A DNA stretch of 64,000 bases, taken from an uncultured Prevotellaceae bacterium. GTDB taxonomy: Bacteria > Bacteroidota > Bacteroidia > Bacteroidales > Bacteroidaceae. The first letter of the stretch is position 1; every line of letters begins with the position of its first letter. The DNA is taken from the NCBI GenBank assembly GCA_902778535.1, contig CACYYG010000013.1, forward strand, positions 30,563-94,562, read 5' to 3'. A model generated the notes under the pieces. The model saw nothing but the letters and a program-made list of their open reading frames with translations. It searched no databases and was not told the origin of the DNA. Below, one piece after another: positions 7,684 to 16,178 of this stretch. The translations under genes were made by a program, and so were the position numbers.

Positions 7684-8284
7684 GGAATATATTCTTATAT
7701 TTATCAGCGCCATTTTCGTCAACAACATCGTGCTGGCACAGTTCCTCGGCATCTGCCCCTTCCTCGGCGTGTCGAAGAAGATTGACACCTCGCTCGGCAT
7801 GTCGGCCGCCGTCGCCTTCGTCATGGTGCTCGCCACCGTCGTCACCTGGCTGGTGCAGACTTTTGTGCTCGTGCCCAACCATCTGGAGTATCTGCAGACC
7901 ATAGCCTTCATCCTCGTCATCGCCTCGCTGGTGCAGATGGTAGAGATCATTCTGAAGAAAGCCTCGCCCGCCCTCTATCAGGCGCTGGGCATCTTCCTGC
8001 CCCTCATCACCACCAACTGTGCCGTGCTGGGCGTAGCCATCCTCGTCGTCCAGAAAGACTACAGCCTGGCCCAGTCGGTCGTCTACGCCTTCAGCACCGC
8101 CATAGGCTTCGGTCTGGCGCTGACCGTATTCGCAGGCATGCGCGAGCAGCTCGAGCTCACCAGCGTCCCCAAGGCCATGCGCGGCACGGCCATCGTGCTC
8201 GTCGCCGCAGGGCTCCTCAGCCTCGCTTTCATGGGCTTCTCGGGCGTCGACAACGGCCTGCGCACCTTCCTCGGGCTCGACTGA
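7682..8284 (+). CDS. rnfA: Rnf electron transport complex subunit A
   Basis: 200 residues, six transmembrane segments, RnfA/NqrE family (MEYILIFISAIFVNNIVLAQ, then FLGICPFLGVSKK). It is the last gene of the rseC-rnfBCDGEA operon, the usual Bacteroidetes order, and forms the membrane core with RnfE and RnfD. The start ATG is created by the final unit of the junction heptamer array. A strong terminator follows at 8354-8400. Confidence 0.96.
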   Translation: MEYILIFISAIFVNNIVLAQFLGICPFLGVSKKIDTSLGMSAAVAFVMVLATVVTWLVQTFVLVPNHLEYLQTIAFILVIASLVQMVEIILKKASPALYQALGIFLPLITTNCAVLGVAILVVQKDYSLAQSVVYAFSTAIGFGLALTVFAGMREQLELTSVPKAMRGTAIVLVAAGLLSLAFMGFSGVDNGLRTFLGLD

Positions 8285-8353
8285 CGAAACCCCGAAATTC
8301 ACTATTTCATAGTAAATGACATCATTTTAGCCCGACTTTTTTTATTTCAACAT

Positions 8354-8400
8354 CGGGAAACACGAAAGCAACCAACACCTCTTCGTGTTTCCCGTTTTTT
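8354..8400 (+). terminator. Rho-independent terminator after rnfA
   Basis: A 13-bp perfect stem, CGGGAAACACGAA (8354-8366) with its complement at 8382-8394, a 15-nt loop, then six T. Confidence 0.92.
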
Positions 8401-8436
8401 CAGAAGTGACAAAAACGTGACTGTCACCTTCAAAAA

Positions 8437-8678
8437 TGTAAAGAAATTTTATTCCGATTTCTTTACAAATGAAATTCGTGAAATAGAATCGGAATGACAC
8501 TGTTTTGCCGTCGGTCGGTCATCGGATGAGCATGAGTGTGGCTGAAAAACTGCACACACGTATGGGTTTTGTGCAGCTTTTCAGCCTCTAAATGGGCCAT
8601 TTTTTGCTCCAGAACGGCATGTTTTTACTCAAAAAGATGGTCCCCGTGAAAAAAAGGCATTGACTTTTTTTCATGGGG
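8437..8678. repeat. Cluster of long inverted repeats (possible structured RNA or dispersed element)
   Basis: Hairpins in order: an 11-bp perfect stem 8437-8447/8457-8467; a 17-bp stem 8540-8556/8570-8586 (GGCTGAAAAACTGCACA) with one G-U-compatible mismatch; a weaker stem between 8594-8606 and about 8631-8643; a 15-bp stem 8642-8656/8664-8678 (CCCCGTGAAAAAAAG) with one G-U-compatible mismatch. No T-tract terminator shape except possibly the last. Confidence 0.65.
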
Positions 8679-8954
8679 ATATACCTTTTTGAAAACGAGG
8701 ATGCTCCCGAAAGGCAGGAATATGAGCTAAGCAACTATCAATCAGCAAGATAACCAACCCCTCTCATTTTCGCGTTTTTTTCAGCAAATTATGCTGTCGT
8801 GAATTCTGAGCCATTCTCAGCATCGTTGAGAGCTGTTTTTCCGTCACTTTTGTAAAAATTTTTTATTTGTCCTGAATAATTCTGGGGGGGGGGCGGGGGT
8901 GAGAGGGCACGGGGGTACGAGAATAGCTTGCCTGCTTTCAGTGTAAAGTCTATT

Positions 8955-8994
8955 CTCGTACCTCCGTACCCCCGTACCCTCGTACCCTCGAATC
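8955..8994. repeat. Octamer array (YYCGTACC)
   Basis: Units CTCGTACC, TCCGTACC, CCCGTACC, CTCGTACC and a diverged fifth. An inverted partial copy (GGGGTACGAGAATAG) lies at about 8912-8926, so the segment could also form a hairpin. A G10 tract precedes it at 8884. Confidence 0.8.
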
Positions 8995-9052
8995 GTCTGT
9001 AATTACGGAAAATCAAGAAAAATATGTCAAAATCGGGTTAAATGTTTCGTTA

Positions 9053-9086
9053 TTTTTGCATATATGTTAATTAAACAGTAACTTTG
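9053..9086 (+). promoter_or_regulatory. Promoter of the alarmone/partner-switch operon
   Basis: The -33 TTTG (9055-9058) and the -7 TAACTTTG (9079-9086) are 20 bp apart. The start codon of the first gene lies 43 bp downstream. Confidence 0.8.
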
Positions 9087-9129
9087 CAGTTAATTTATAG
9101 CATATTAAGAAATTGCAACGGCTGACACT

Positions 9130-10218
9130 ATGGAATATCAGCTTGACATGCACGTCGAAATGCTCTTAGGACAATACAGGGAACGGCTTCCTGTCTATGA
9201 GCGTATGGCGCAACTGGCCTATGAAGCCCTGCGCCGTGCCCTTGATGCGCAGCATGTAAATGTGACTACCATAGAACACCGTGTGAAGACTGAGGCGTCG
9301 CTTGCGGGCAAGCTGGAACTCAAGGGTGGAAAATACCATACCCTCAACGATGTGACCGACATCGTTGGTATGCGCGTAGTGACATTCTACAGCGCCGATG
9401 TAGACAAAGTGGCCGCCATTGTCAACGAGCTATTCGATGTAGACTGGAGCAAGTCGGTCGACAAGCGTAAGCTGCACCGGTTGGACAGTTTCGGCTACAA
9501 CTCGCTGCATTACATCTGCAAACTACCGAAGTCGGTGGTTAACGAACAGGACATGCCTCTGCTCAATGAGCTGTCTTTCGAGATACAGATGCGCACCGCC
9601 CTGCAACATGTGTGGAGTACGTTAGAGCATGATACCGGCTACAAAGTTGCCGTAAAGATTCCACACGAATATCAGCGTCAGTTCAACAGATTGGCCGGTA
9701 TGCTGGAGCTTGTCGACGAGGAGTTCAACAGGCTTCGCAACATCCTGACCGACTACCGACGGCAGATGCTTGCGCTGGAAGCTTCCGGGCAACTTGACGA
9801 CGTCGACCTGAATGTCGACACGTTCCGTCGCTATCTGGATATGCATCCCTTTGCACGACTGAACCAGCGTATAGCCGCCATTAACCAGGCTGAACTCTAT
9901 CCTGTTTCGCTGATGCCTTTCCTTTTGGTGCTCCAGAAGCTTGGCTTGGAGACGCTCGGCGACGTAAACCGACTCATTGAAGAGTACAGTGATGATGCCT
10001 ATCGGCTGGCAGCCTTACAACTTGGAGCTACTGAACTTGACATTCTGTCAGACAACATAGGAATACAGAATCTCTGCTATGTCTATGTTATTAAACGAGG
10101 CGGCGGCGTGGCTGGGCTTTGTCAAGTCTTCGACTGGCTGAATGGCTATGATGCGGGCAATATGGCACTCGCACAGAAATTGTTCAAACAGGCCCAGACA
10201 CTCACATTTAACCAATAG
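9130..10218 (+). CDS. (p)ppGpp synthetase with RelA/SpoT nucleotidyltransferase domain
   Basis: 362 residues. The N-terminal 210 residues carry a RelA/SpoT synthetase domain: HRVKTEASLAGKLELKGGKY (residues 57-76), DVTDIVGMRVVTFYS, DSFGYNSLHYI and the substrate motif FEIQMRTALQHVWSTLEHD with its Glu and Gln. It should transfer pyrophosphate from ATP to GDP or GTP. There is no HD hydrolase domain and no TGS/ACT region. About 150 C-terminal residues are alpha-helical and not recognised. The next gene, 4 bp on, encodes a stand-alone HD protein, so synthesis and breakdown appear split over two adjacent genes. Starts at an ATG downstream of a good promoter. Confidence 0.88.
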   Translation: MEYQLDMHVEMLLGQYRERLPVYERMAQLAYEALRRALDAQHVNVTTIEHRVKTEASLAGKLELKGGKYHTLNDVTDIVGMRVVTFYSADVDKVAAIVNELFDVDWSKSVDKRKLHRLDSFGYNSLHYICKLPKSVVNEQDMPLLNELSFEIQMRTALQHVWSTLEHDTGYKVAVKIPHEYQRQFNRLAGMLELVDEEFNRLRNILTDYRRQMLALEASGQLDDVDLNVDTFRRYLDMHPFARLNQRIAAINQAELYPVSLMPFLLVLQKLGLETLGDVNRLIEEYSDDAYRLAALQLGATELDILSDNIGIQNLCYVYVIKRGGGVAGLCQVFDWLNGYDAGNMALAQKLFKQAQTLTFNQ

Positions 10219-10222
10219 CCCC

Positions 10223-10795
10223 ATGAAGAAACAAATAGACACCTCACTGCTCGACAGCGCCATCGTCTTTGCCGTCAATGCCCATCAGGGTATAGAGCGG
10301 AAAGGCAAAGGGTTTCCATACATTGTTCACCCTATGGAGGCTATGAGCATCGTAGCCACCATGACTAATGATCAGGAGCTGTTGGCAGCAGCCGTTCTGC
10401 ATGACGTTATTGAGGACACTGACACTACTGCCGATGATCTGCGACGTGAATTCGGCGAGCGCATAGCCATGTTGGTGGAGGCTGAGAGCGACGTTAAAAT
10501 GGACGGTTCAAAGGCAGACTCATGGCACCGGCGCAAGCAGGCAGCATTAGACAGGCTGACGGCATCTGGCCGTGATGTGAAAATCGTGGCCTTGGGCGAC
10601 AAGCTGTCGAACATGCGGCTTATAGCACATGACTACGCCACATTGGGTGATGAAATTTGGGACCGTTTCAATGTCAAGAATAAGGCCGACCATGCCTGGC
10701 GATACCACAGCCTGGTAAATGCTCTGAGCGACCTTTCAGGTACTGAAGCATACAAGGAATTCTGCATGCTGGTTGAAAAGGTTTTTGGGATTTAG
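10223..10795 (+). CDS. HD-domain (p)ppGpp hydrolase-like protein (MESH1/SpoT-HD type)
   Basis: 190 residues from the ATG at 10223. The HD motif HDVIEDT (near residue 60), the upstream FAVNAHQGIERKGKGFPYIV and the later LGDKLSNMR match the metal-dependent hydrolase domain of SpoT and of small alarmone hydrolases. It is expected to remove the 3' pyrophosphate of (p)ppGpp. It lies 4 bp after the synthetase gene, a natural antagonist pair. The reading frame stays open further upstream, but that would overlap the synthetase and lacks HD-family sequence. Its end lies 25 bp before the ATG of the phosphatase gene. Confidence 0.87.
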   Translation: MKKQIDTSLLDSAIVFAVNAHQGIERKGKGFPYIVHPMEAMSIVATMTNDQELLAAAVLHDVIEDTDTTADDLRREFGERIAMLVEAESDVKMDGSKADSWHRRKQAALDRLTASGRDVKIVALGDKLSNMRLIAHDYATLGDEIWDRFNVKNKADHAWRYHSLVNALSDLSGTEAYKEFCMLVEKVFGI

Positions 10796-10820
10796 CAGCA
10801 TATCTATCCAATGTAACGCT

Positions 10821-13181
10821 ATGTTGAAAATATTCCATATTCAGAAATCGTTCTCGGCCCGCCTTAGTCTCTGGGTAACGCTGGCAGTAGCCGCTGTGCT
10901 GGTTGCCACCGCTATCGTGACCAACATACTGGTGCGCGACGGCATCCTGCGCGAAGAGAAATTGCGTGCCAGCAGCACCCTCGACAACGTGGAACAACGC
11001 ATCGACGGGGTGCTGATAGCCGTGGAGACGGCCGTCAAAAACCATGTGGGCGAGATAGGATTCTTCCTCCATACACCGCATGAGGAGATGTACCGCATCA
11101 CCCGCATGCTGCTGGAAACAAACCCTGCCATCGTTGGCTCGGCCATCGCCTTCGAACCCAATTACTTTGCAGAGCAGGGCCGATGGTTCTCACCCTACAG
11201 TTATCGTGACGGCGACTCCATACGCTCGAAGCAACTGGGAACTGACAGCTACGAGTATCACGACATGGAATGGTACACGATGCCTAAACAGCTGAACCAC
11301 GACTACTGGAGCAATCCCTACCGCGACGTCGGAGGCGGCGAGATGCCAATGACCACTTACAGCCATCCGCTGTATGACGAGAATGGTGTTTTCTACGGTG
11401 TGGTGACTGCCGACGTGTCGCTCGACTGGCTGTCGGTGATGATGGATTCGCTCAACTACTACGACAATGCCTACAGCTTCATCATAGGCCATAACGGCAC
11501 CTTCATTACCTATCCCGACGAGAAGGTGGTGCTCAATGAGACCGTATTCACATTGGCTAGGGAAAATGGTGACTCGCAGCTTGAAACAATAGGGCGCGCG
11601 ATGCTGGACGGACAGAGTGACATGCAATCTGTCAACACCAGAAACTTTGGAAAGTCGTTTATATTCTATCAGCCTGTCAAGCGTAACGGCTGGTCGATGG
11701 CCATCGTCTGCAGCAGCAAGGAGTTTTTCAAAGCGGCCAACCGTATGGGATGGTTAATAGTAGCCATCATGCTTTTCATGCTATTGCTGCTCACTTTCCT
11801 TCTGCGTCATGCTGTCCGACGACTGACTCGTCCGCTGGAACTTTTCACTCGGGCCGTCGACGAGGTGGCTCAGGGTAACCTTCAGGCAGAACTGCCAGAA
11901 GTACATTCCAAGGACGAGATGATGCACCTGCACAATTCCTTCAGCACCATGCAACAGTCGCTGGCTAAGCAGATGGAGGAACTGAAAACAGTCAATGAAC
12001 AGAAAGGCCGCATTGAGGGCGAGCTGCACATTGCCAGTGCCATACAGATGGGCATGCTGCCCAAGACTTTCCCCACCTATCCCGACCGCGACGATGTGCA
12101 GTTGTTCGGTTCGCTGGTTCCCGCCAAGGAGGTGGGTGGCGATCTTTTCGACTTCTTCATCCGCGACGAGAAACTTTTCTTCTGTATTGGAGACGTCTCA
12201 GGCAAGGGTGTGCCCGCGTCGCTGGTCATGGCCGTCACCCGTTCATTGTTCCGCTCTGTGTCGGCCCATGAGTCGATGCCTAACCGCATCGTCGCTTCCA
12301 TGAATGAGTCGATGGCCGAAATGAACGAGTCGAATATGTTCGTTACGCTCTTCGTCGGTGTGCTTGACCTGCCAACCGGCCGCATGCGCTACTGCAATGC
12401 CGGCCACGATGCTCCGTTGCTCATAGGCGATGGGGTAGGGGTGCTTCCTGTAGAAGCCAACATCCCAATAGCCATCATGTCAGGCTGGAAATTCCTGACA
12501 CAGGAGGCGCATATACTCACCGGCACTACCATCTTCCTCTTTACCGACGGTCTGACAGAGGCGGAGAATGTAGATCACGCACAGTTCAGGATAAATCGTG
12601 TGGAAGAAGTTGCCAAACAGGCACTGGCCTCTCAGGAGCAGGCTCCAAAGCTGATTATCCGGCGGATGAGCGATGCCGTACATCTGTTTGTGGGCAGTGC
12701 TGAGCAGAGCGATGATCTGACGATGCTCGCCATACAGTATATCAAGCAGCACCGCGACGAGAAACTGCAAAGAATCATCGTGTTGCCCAACGACACGCAG
12801 GAAGTGCCGCGACTTGCCGCTTTCGTCGATGAAGTATGTGAGGCTGTGGACTTCAGTGCCACCGTCACCATGCAGATGAACCTCGCCATTGAAGAGGCCG
12901 TGGTCAACGTAATGAACTATGCCTACCCGCCAGGCACTCGTGGCGACATCACCATCGAGGCACAGGCCAACGATGTGCGGCTGAAATTCACTATCATCGA
13001 CAATGGCACCCCCTTCGACCCGACCCTTACAGCCGATGTTGACACCACACTCTCGGCCGAGGAGCGTCCTATCGGAGGACTGGGCATCCATTTAGTGCGC
13101 CAGATGATGGACTCCATTAACTACGAGCGCGTTGACGGACGTAATGTGCTGACCCTAAGGAAAAATATAAATCATCAATAA
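10821..13181 (+). CDS. Sensor with HAMP, SpoIIE/PP2C phosphatase and HATPase (anti-sigma kinase-like) domains
   Basis: 786 residues. Domains in order: transmembrane helix (about 15-37), a large extracytoplasmic dCache-like sensor (40-310), transmembrane helix (about 315-335), HAMP (RRLTRPLELFTRAVDEVAQG), coiled coil, a SpoIIE/PP2C phosphatase domain (EVGGDLFDFFI, CIGDVSGKGVPASLVM, FTDGLTEAEN) and a C-terminal HATPase domain (NLAIEEAVVNVMNYAYPPG, GGLGIHLVRQMMDSI) of the RsbW/SpoIIAB type. It combines the RsbU-type phosphatase and the RsbW-type kinase in one membrane sensor, and should set the phosphorylation state of the STAS protein encoded next. Start: ATG 10821; an earlier start at 10773 would add 16 uncharacteristic residues overlapping the HD gene. 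Confidence 0.9.
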   Translation: MLKIFHIQKSFSARLSLWVTLAVAAVLVATAIVTNILVRDGILREEKLRASSTLDNVEQRIDGVLIAVETAVKNHVGEIGFFLHTPHEEMYRITRMLLETNPAIVGSAIAFEPNYFAEQGRWFSPYSYRDGDSIRSKQLGTDSYEYHDMEWYTMPKQLNHDYWSNPYRDVGGGEMPMTTYSHPLYDENGVFYGVVTADVSLDWLSVMMDSLNYYDNAYSFIIGHNGTFITYPDEKVVLNETVFTLARENGDSQLETIGRAMLDGQSDMQSVNTRNFGKSFIFYQPVKRNGWSMAIVCSSKEFFKAANRMGWLIVAIMLFMLLLLTFLLRHAVRRLTRPLELFTRAVDEVAQGNLQAELPEVHSKDEMMHLHNSFSTMQQSLAKQMEELKTVNEQKGRIEGELHIASAIQMGMLPKTFPTYPDRDDVQLFGSLVPAKEVGGDLFDFFIRDEKLFFCIGDVSGKGVPASLVMAVTRSLFRSVSAHESMPNRIVASMNESMAEMNESNMFVTLFVGVLDLPTGRMRYCNAGHDAPLLIGDGVGVLPVEANIPIAIMSGWKFLTQEAHILTGTTIFLFTDGLTEAENVDHAQFRINRVEEVAKQALASQEQAPKLIIRRMSDAVHLFVGSAEQSDDLTMLAIQYIKQHRDEKLQRIIVLPNDTQEVPRLAAFVDEVCEAVDFSATVTMQMNLAIEEAVVNVMNYAYPPGTRGDITIEAQANDVRLKFTIIDNGTPFDPTLTADVDTTLSAEERPIGGLGIHLVRQMMDSINYERVDGRNVLTLRKNINHQ

Positions 13182-13193
13182 ATACATATTTCA

Positions 13194-13499
13194 ATGAATA
13201 CTACCATCCAAGAAATCGATGGCAAAATGGTTGCCATGTTGGAGGGCCGCCTCGACACTTCTGCCTCTCCAGAGACAGAAAAAGCCATGCAGCCACTCTA
13301 TAACTGCGAGAATCAGGATATCATCATTGACTGCTCCAAACTCGAATACATCTCGTCCAGCGGCCTCCGTATCTTCCTTTCGGTGCTGAAGAATGCCAAG
13401 CCTAAGGGGTGTCACGTCTACATAAGCGGACTGAACGACGACTTGCGCCAGGTCTTCGCCATGACGGGTTTTATCAATCTTTTTGAGTTTAAGAGCTAA
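13194..13499 (+). CDS. STAS-domain anti-anti-sigma factor-like protein
   Basis: 101 residues, a single STAS domain. The phosphorylatable serine region LEYISSSGLRIFLSVLK (residues 49-65) is intact, as in SpoIIAA and RsbV. It is the likely substrate of both the phosphatase and the kinase domain of the preceding gene, 12 bp upstream. In Firmicutes the non-phosphorylated form frees a sigma factor from its kinase; no SigB-type factor is encoded here, and Bacteroidetes generally lack one, so the output is unknown. Confidence 0.92.
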   Translation: MNTTIQEIDGKMVAMLEGRLDTSASPETEKAMQPLYNCENQDIIIDCSKLEYISSSGLRIFLSVLKNAKPKGCHVYISGLNDDLRQVFAMTGFINLFEFKS

Positions 13500-13521
13500 T
13501 AAACCAAATACAGTAAGCAAT

Positions 13522-14175
13522 ATGAAAGACTGTGTACTTATCCTCAGCGGCGGAATGGACTCCGTGACATTGCTATACGACTATCAGGAACGTATTTCTT
13601 TAGCCGTATCGTTTGACTACGGCTCTAACCACAATAAGCGCGAGCTGCCGTTTGCCGCATTGCACTGTCAGCGGCTGGGCATCGAACATCTCATCATTCC
13701 CCTCAGTTTTATGGGCCAGTATTTCAACAGTTCGCTGCTCAGTGGCGACGATGCCATTCCCGACGGCAATTACGCCGAAGAGAATATGCGCTCTACAGTG
13801 GTGCCCTTCCGCAACGGCATCATGCTCAGCGTGGCAGTGGGACTGGCCGAGAGCCGCAACCTGAAGTTTGTGATGATGGCAAACCACGGTGGCGATCACA
13901 CCATCTATCCAGACTGCCGTCCTGAGTTCGTCGAAGCTTTCGATGCCGCCGCACGTGCCGGCACATATATCGGTGTAGGCCTCCTTTCACCTTACTGTAA
14001 TCTGACGAAAGGTCAGATAGCCATGCGTGGCCGCGAGCTGGGTATCGACTATAGCGAGACTTGGTCGTGCTATCGTGGCGGTGAGCACCACTGCGGACGT
14101 TGCGGCACTTGCCGTGAGCGTCGTGAGGCTTTGGCTGAGGCCGGCATCAACGACAACACGAAATATGAGCTTTAA
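13522..14175 (+). CDS. queC: 7-cyano-7-deazaguanine synthase
   Basis: 217 residues from the ATG at 13522. The PP-loop ATP motif LILSGGMDSVTLLYDY is at the N-terminus and four zinc cysteines lie near the C-terminus (CYRGGEHHCGRCGTC). QueC converts 7-carboxy-7-deazaguanine to preQ0 with ATP and ammonia, on the way to queuosine in tRNA. It lies 22 bp after the STAS gene and may be read from the same transcript. The other queuosine genes are not in this window. Confidence 0.95.
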   Translation: MKDCVLILSGGMDSVTLLYDYQERISLAVSFDYGSNHNKRELPFAALHCQRLGIEHLIIPLSFMGQYFNSSLLSGDDAIPDGNYAEENMRSTVVPFRNGIMLSVAVGLAESRNLKFVMMANHGGDHTIYPDCRPEFVEAFDAAARAGTYIGVGLLSPYCNLTKGQIAMRGRELGIDYSETWSCYRGGEHHCGRCGTCRERREALAEAGINDNTKYEL

Positions 14176-14203
14176 TATTCAACAAATATTCATAAAAAAA
14201 ATC

Positions 14204-14800
14204 ATGAAAAAGCTTTTAGTAATGATTGCAGCCGCAATGATGGCTGCAACGAATGTGAATGCACAGAATGGTTACGACGACACAAAGCACGAGGTGGCTA
14301 TCAGTCTTGGCGGTGCGTCTAATTCGCAATGGATTGATGTGTTTGAAGACCTCACCGTTGCAATGTTATCCGGCAAGCTGGGCGAAAGGAATTTTACGGG
14401 TCCGTTCTCGGCAGAATACTTCTATCACATCAAGAACTGGTTGGGCGTGGGTGGCATTTTAGCCTACGGACGTAGTACGCAGGACGTTGAGGAGAGTGGC
14501 TCGAAAATCGGCGATGTCAGCAACAACTACATCACGCTGATGCCGGCTGTAAAGTTCGACTGGCTGCGCAAAAAGAATTTCGGTATGTACTCCAAGCTGG
14601 CCTTTGGCGCCACGTACCGCAGCGAGAAGATTGAATACAAAAACTCCGTCTATGAGGACTATGACGAAAACGGACTGCACGTCAACTGGCAGCTGTCGGT
14701 TCTCGGCATCGAGGCAGGCAGTCCTACCCTGCGCGGCTTTGTTGAGCTTGGTACAGGCGAACAGGGAATTGGTCTCATCGGTCTGCGCTATAAGTTTTAA
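14204..14800 (+). CDS. Small outer-membrane beta-barrel-like protein, unknown function
   Basis: 198 residues. Signal peptide MKKLLVMIAAAMMAATNVNA (cleavage before QNGYDD). The mature part has alternating hydrophobic strands with aromatic ends (AEYFYHIKNWLGVGGILAYG, MPAVKFDWL, MYSKLAFGATYR) and ends in LIGLRYKF, the C-terminal aromatic typical of outer-membrane barrels. It fits the small OMP family of Bacteroidetes (about 8 strands). The role is unknown. Start chosen at the signal peptide (ATG 14204); the frame extends upstream into queC without family support. Confidence 0.75.
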   Translation: MKKLLVMIAAAMMAATNVNAQNGYDDTKHEVAISLGGASNSQWIDVFEDLTVAMLSGKLGERNFTGPFSAEYFYHIKNWLGVGGILAYGRSTQDVEESGSKIGDVSNNYITLMPAVKFDWLRKKNFGMYSKLAFGATYRSEKIEYKNSVYEDYDENGLHVNWQLSVLGIEAGSPTLRGFVELGTGEQGIGLIGLRYKF

Positions 14801-14847
14801 TCCTCCCCAAAAAGAGAACTTCCGTCATAGCGAAACGGGCGTTTCAA

Positions 14848-14871
14848 ACATCTATTGCTAAGCATAGATGT
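14848..14871 (+). terminator. Weak hairpin after the barrel gene
   Basis: Stem ACATCTAT (14848-14855) with ATAGATGT (14864-14871) and an 8-nt loop, followed only by CATTTCTT. A possible terminator. Confidence 0.4.
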
Positions 14872-14975
14872 CATTTCTTCCAACAATGGCAGAATGGGGT
14901 AGGGGAAAACATAAAAATGACTAAATTCAGTTGAAAAAAACGACCGACTACTTCGCCCGTCTCATTTCTTTTTAG

Positions 14976-14983
14976 TAATTTTG
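14976..14983 (+). promoter_or_regulatory. Probable -7 element of fba
   Basis: TAATTTTG 52 bp upstream of the fba ATG. The -33 element is not clear. Confidence 0.5.
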
Positions 14984-15035
14984 CGCCAGAAATTTAATAA
15001 GTTGTAAACTTTAAATCGTTAAATCCAAAATTATC

Positions 15036-16046
15036 ATGGTAGATTACAAAACTTTAGGCCTGGTGAACACCCGTGAGATGTTCAAGCGTGCCATCAACGG
15101 CGGATATGCCATCCCCGCCTTCAACTTCAACAACATGGAACAGCTGCAGGCCATCATCAAGGCCAGCAGCGATCTGAAGAGCCCCGTCATTCTGCAGGTG
15201 TCGAAGGGCGCCCGCAATTATGCCAACGCCACTCTGCTGCGCTACATGGCACAGGGTGCTGTGGAATATGCCAAGGAGCTGGGTTGCAAGCACCCTGAGA
15301 TTGTGCTGCACCTGGATCACGGCGACACCTTCGAGACTTGCAAGAGCTGTATCGACTACGGCTTCTCAAGCGTGATGATTGACGCCAGCCACCTGCCCTT
15401 CGAGGAGAACATTGCCCTGACGAAGAAGGTGGTTGACTATGCTCACCAGTTCGACGTGACTGTTGAGGCTGAGCTCGGCGTGCTCGCCGGCGTTGAGGAC
15501 GAGGTGTCGGCCGCTGAGAGCCATTACACCAAGCCCGAAGAGGTGATTGAGTTCTCACAGCGCTCAGGCTGCGACTCACTGGCCATCTCCATCGGTACCA
15601 GCCACGGTGCTTACAAGTTCACTCCCGAGCAGTGCACCCGCGACCCGAAGACCGGCAAGCTCGTGCCCCCTCCCCTTGCATTCGACGTGCTCGACGCCGT
15701 GATGAAGGAGCTGCCCGGATTCCCCATCGTGCTGCACGGTTCTTCAAGCGTGCCCCAGGAGTATGTCGACGAGATCAACTCGCTCGGCGGCAAGTTGCCC
15801 GATGCTATCGGTATTCCCGAGGAGCAGCTGCGCAAGGCTGCGAAGAGCGCCGTCTGCAAGATCAACATCGACTCTGACTCACGTCTGGCCTTCACCGCTG
15901 CTGTGCGCCGCGTGCTGCACGACAAACCCGGTGAGTTCGATCCCCGCAAGTTCTGCGGTCCCGCTCGCGACGAGATGGAGAAGATGTACAAGCACAAGAT
16001 CATCGATGTGCTGGGTTCCGACAACAAGCTGGCTCAGCTGGACTAA
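15036..16046 (+). CDS. fba: Class II fructose-1,6-bisphosphate aldolase
   Basis: 336 residues. Zinc-dependent aldolase that splits fructose-1,6-bisphosphate into dihydroxyacetone phosphate and glyceraldehyde-3-phosphate in glycolysis. Class II signatures are visible: AIPAFNFNNMEQLQAI, VLHLDHGDTFE (metal-binding His), VEAELGVLAGVEDE (Glu loop), ISIGTSHGAYKF and LHGSSSVPQEYVDEI. It has its own upstream region and two tandem terminators. Codon use is strongly biased, as expected for a highly expressed gene. Confidence 0.96.
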   Translation: MVDYKTLGLVNTREMFKRAINGGYAIPAFNFNNMEQLQAIIKASSDLKSPVILQVSKGARNYANATLLRYMAQGAVEYAKELGCKHPEIVLHLDHGDTFETCKSCIDYGFSSVMIDASHLPFEENIALTKKVVDYAHQFDVTVEAELGVLAGVEDEVSAAESHYTKPEEVIEFSQRSGCDSLAISIGTSHGAYKFTPEQCTRDPKTGKLVPPPLAFDVLDAVMKELPGFPIVLHGSSSVPQEYVDEINSLGGKLPDAIGIPEEQLRKAAKSAVCKINIDSDSRLAFTAAVRRVLHDKPGEFDPRKFCGPARDEMEKMYKHKIIDVLGSDNKLAQLD

Positions 16047-16072
16047 GATGGAGGCTTTAAGCTGAAAAAAGA

Positions 16073-16112
16073 AAATCCGGATTGCCCCATAAAGGCAGTT
16101 CGGATTTCTTTT
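16073..16112 (+). terminator. First terminator after fba
   Basis: A 14-bp stem (16073-16086 with 16094-16107, AAATCCGGATTGCC) with two mismatches and a 7-nt loop, then CTTTTTG. Confidence 0.85.
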
Positions 16113-16159
16113 TGCACCCCCGCAATAGGATGTCTACTGCAAGGGGGTGCATTTTTTTT
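16113..16159. terminator. Second terminator between convergent genes
   Basis: TGCACCCCCGCA (16113-16124) pairs with TGCAAGGGGGTGCA (16138-16151), then eight T. On the minus strand it would also serve the methyltransferase gene that ends at 16179. Confidence 0.8.
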
Positions 16160-16178
16160 GACTGTCAGCTGTCAGATT

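Larger units (their letters stand above)
8285..9129. other. 845-bp gene-free region with hairpins and low-complexity repeats
   Basis: It holds the rnf terminator (8354-8400), a run of inverted repeats (8437-8678), a G10 homopolymer (8884-8893), an octamer array (8955-8994) and the promoter of the alarmone operon (9053-9086). No convincing coding sequence was found; one minus reading frame across 8789-9016 only translates the repeats. Confidence 0.7.

Noticed and set aside
8789-9016. 75-codon minus reading frame
   Set aside because: It translates the G10 tract and octamer array (poly-Pro and RVRGYGGT-like); composition is not that of a protein.
10773-10820. Earlier start for the sensor phosphatase
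   Set aside because: It would overlap the HD hydrolase gene by 23 nt and add residues not typical before the first membrane helix; ATG 10821 is preferred.
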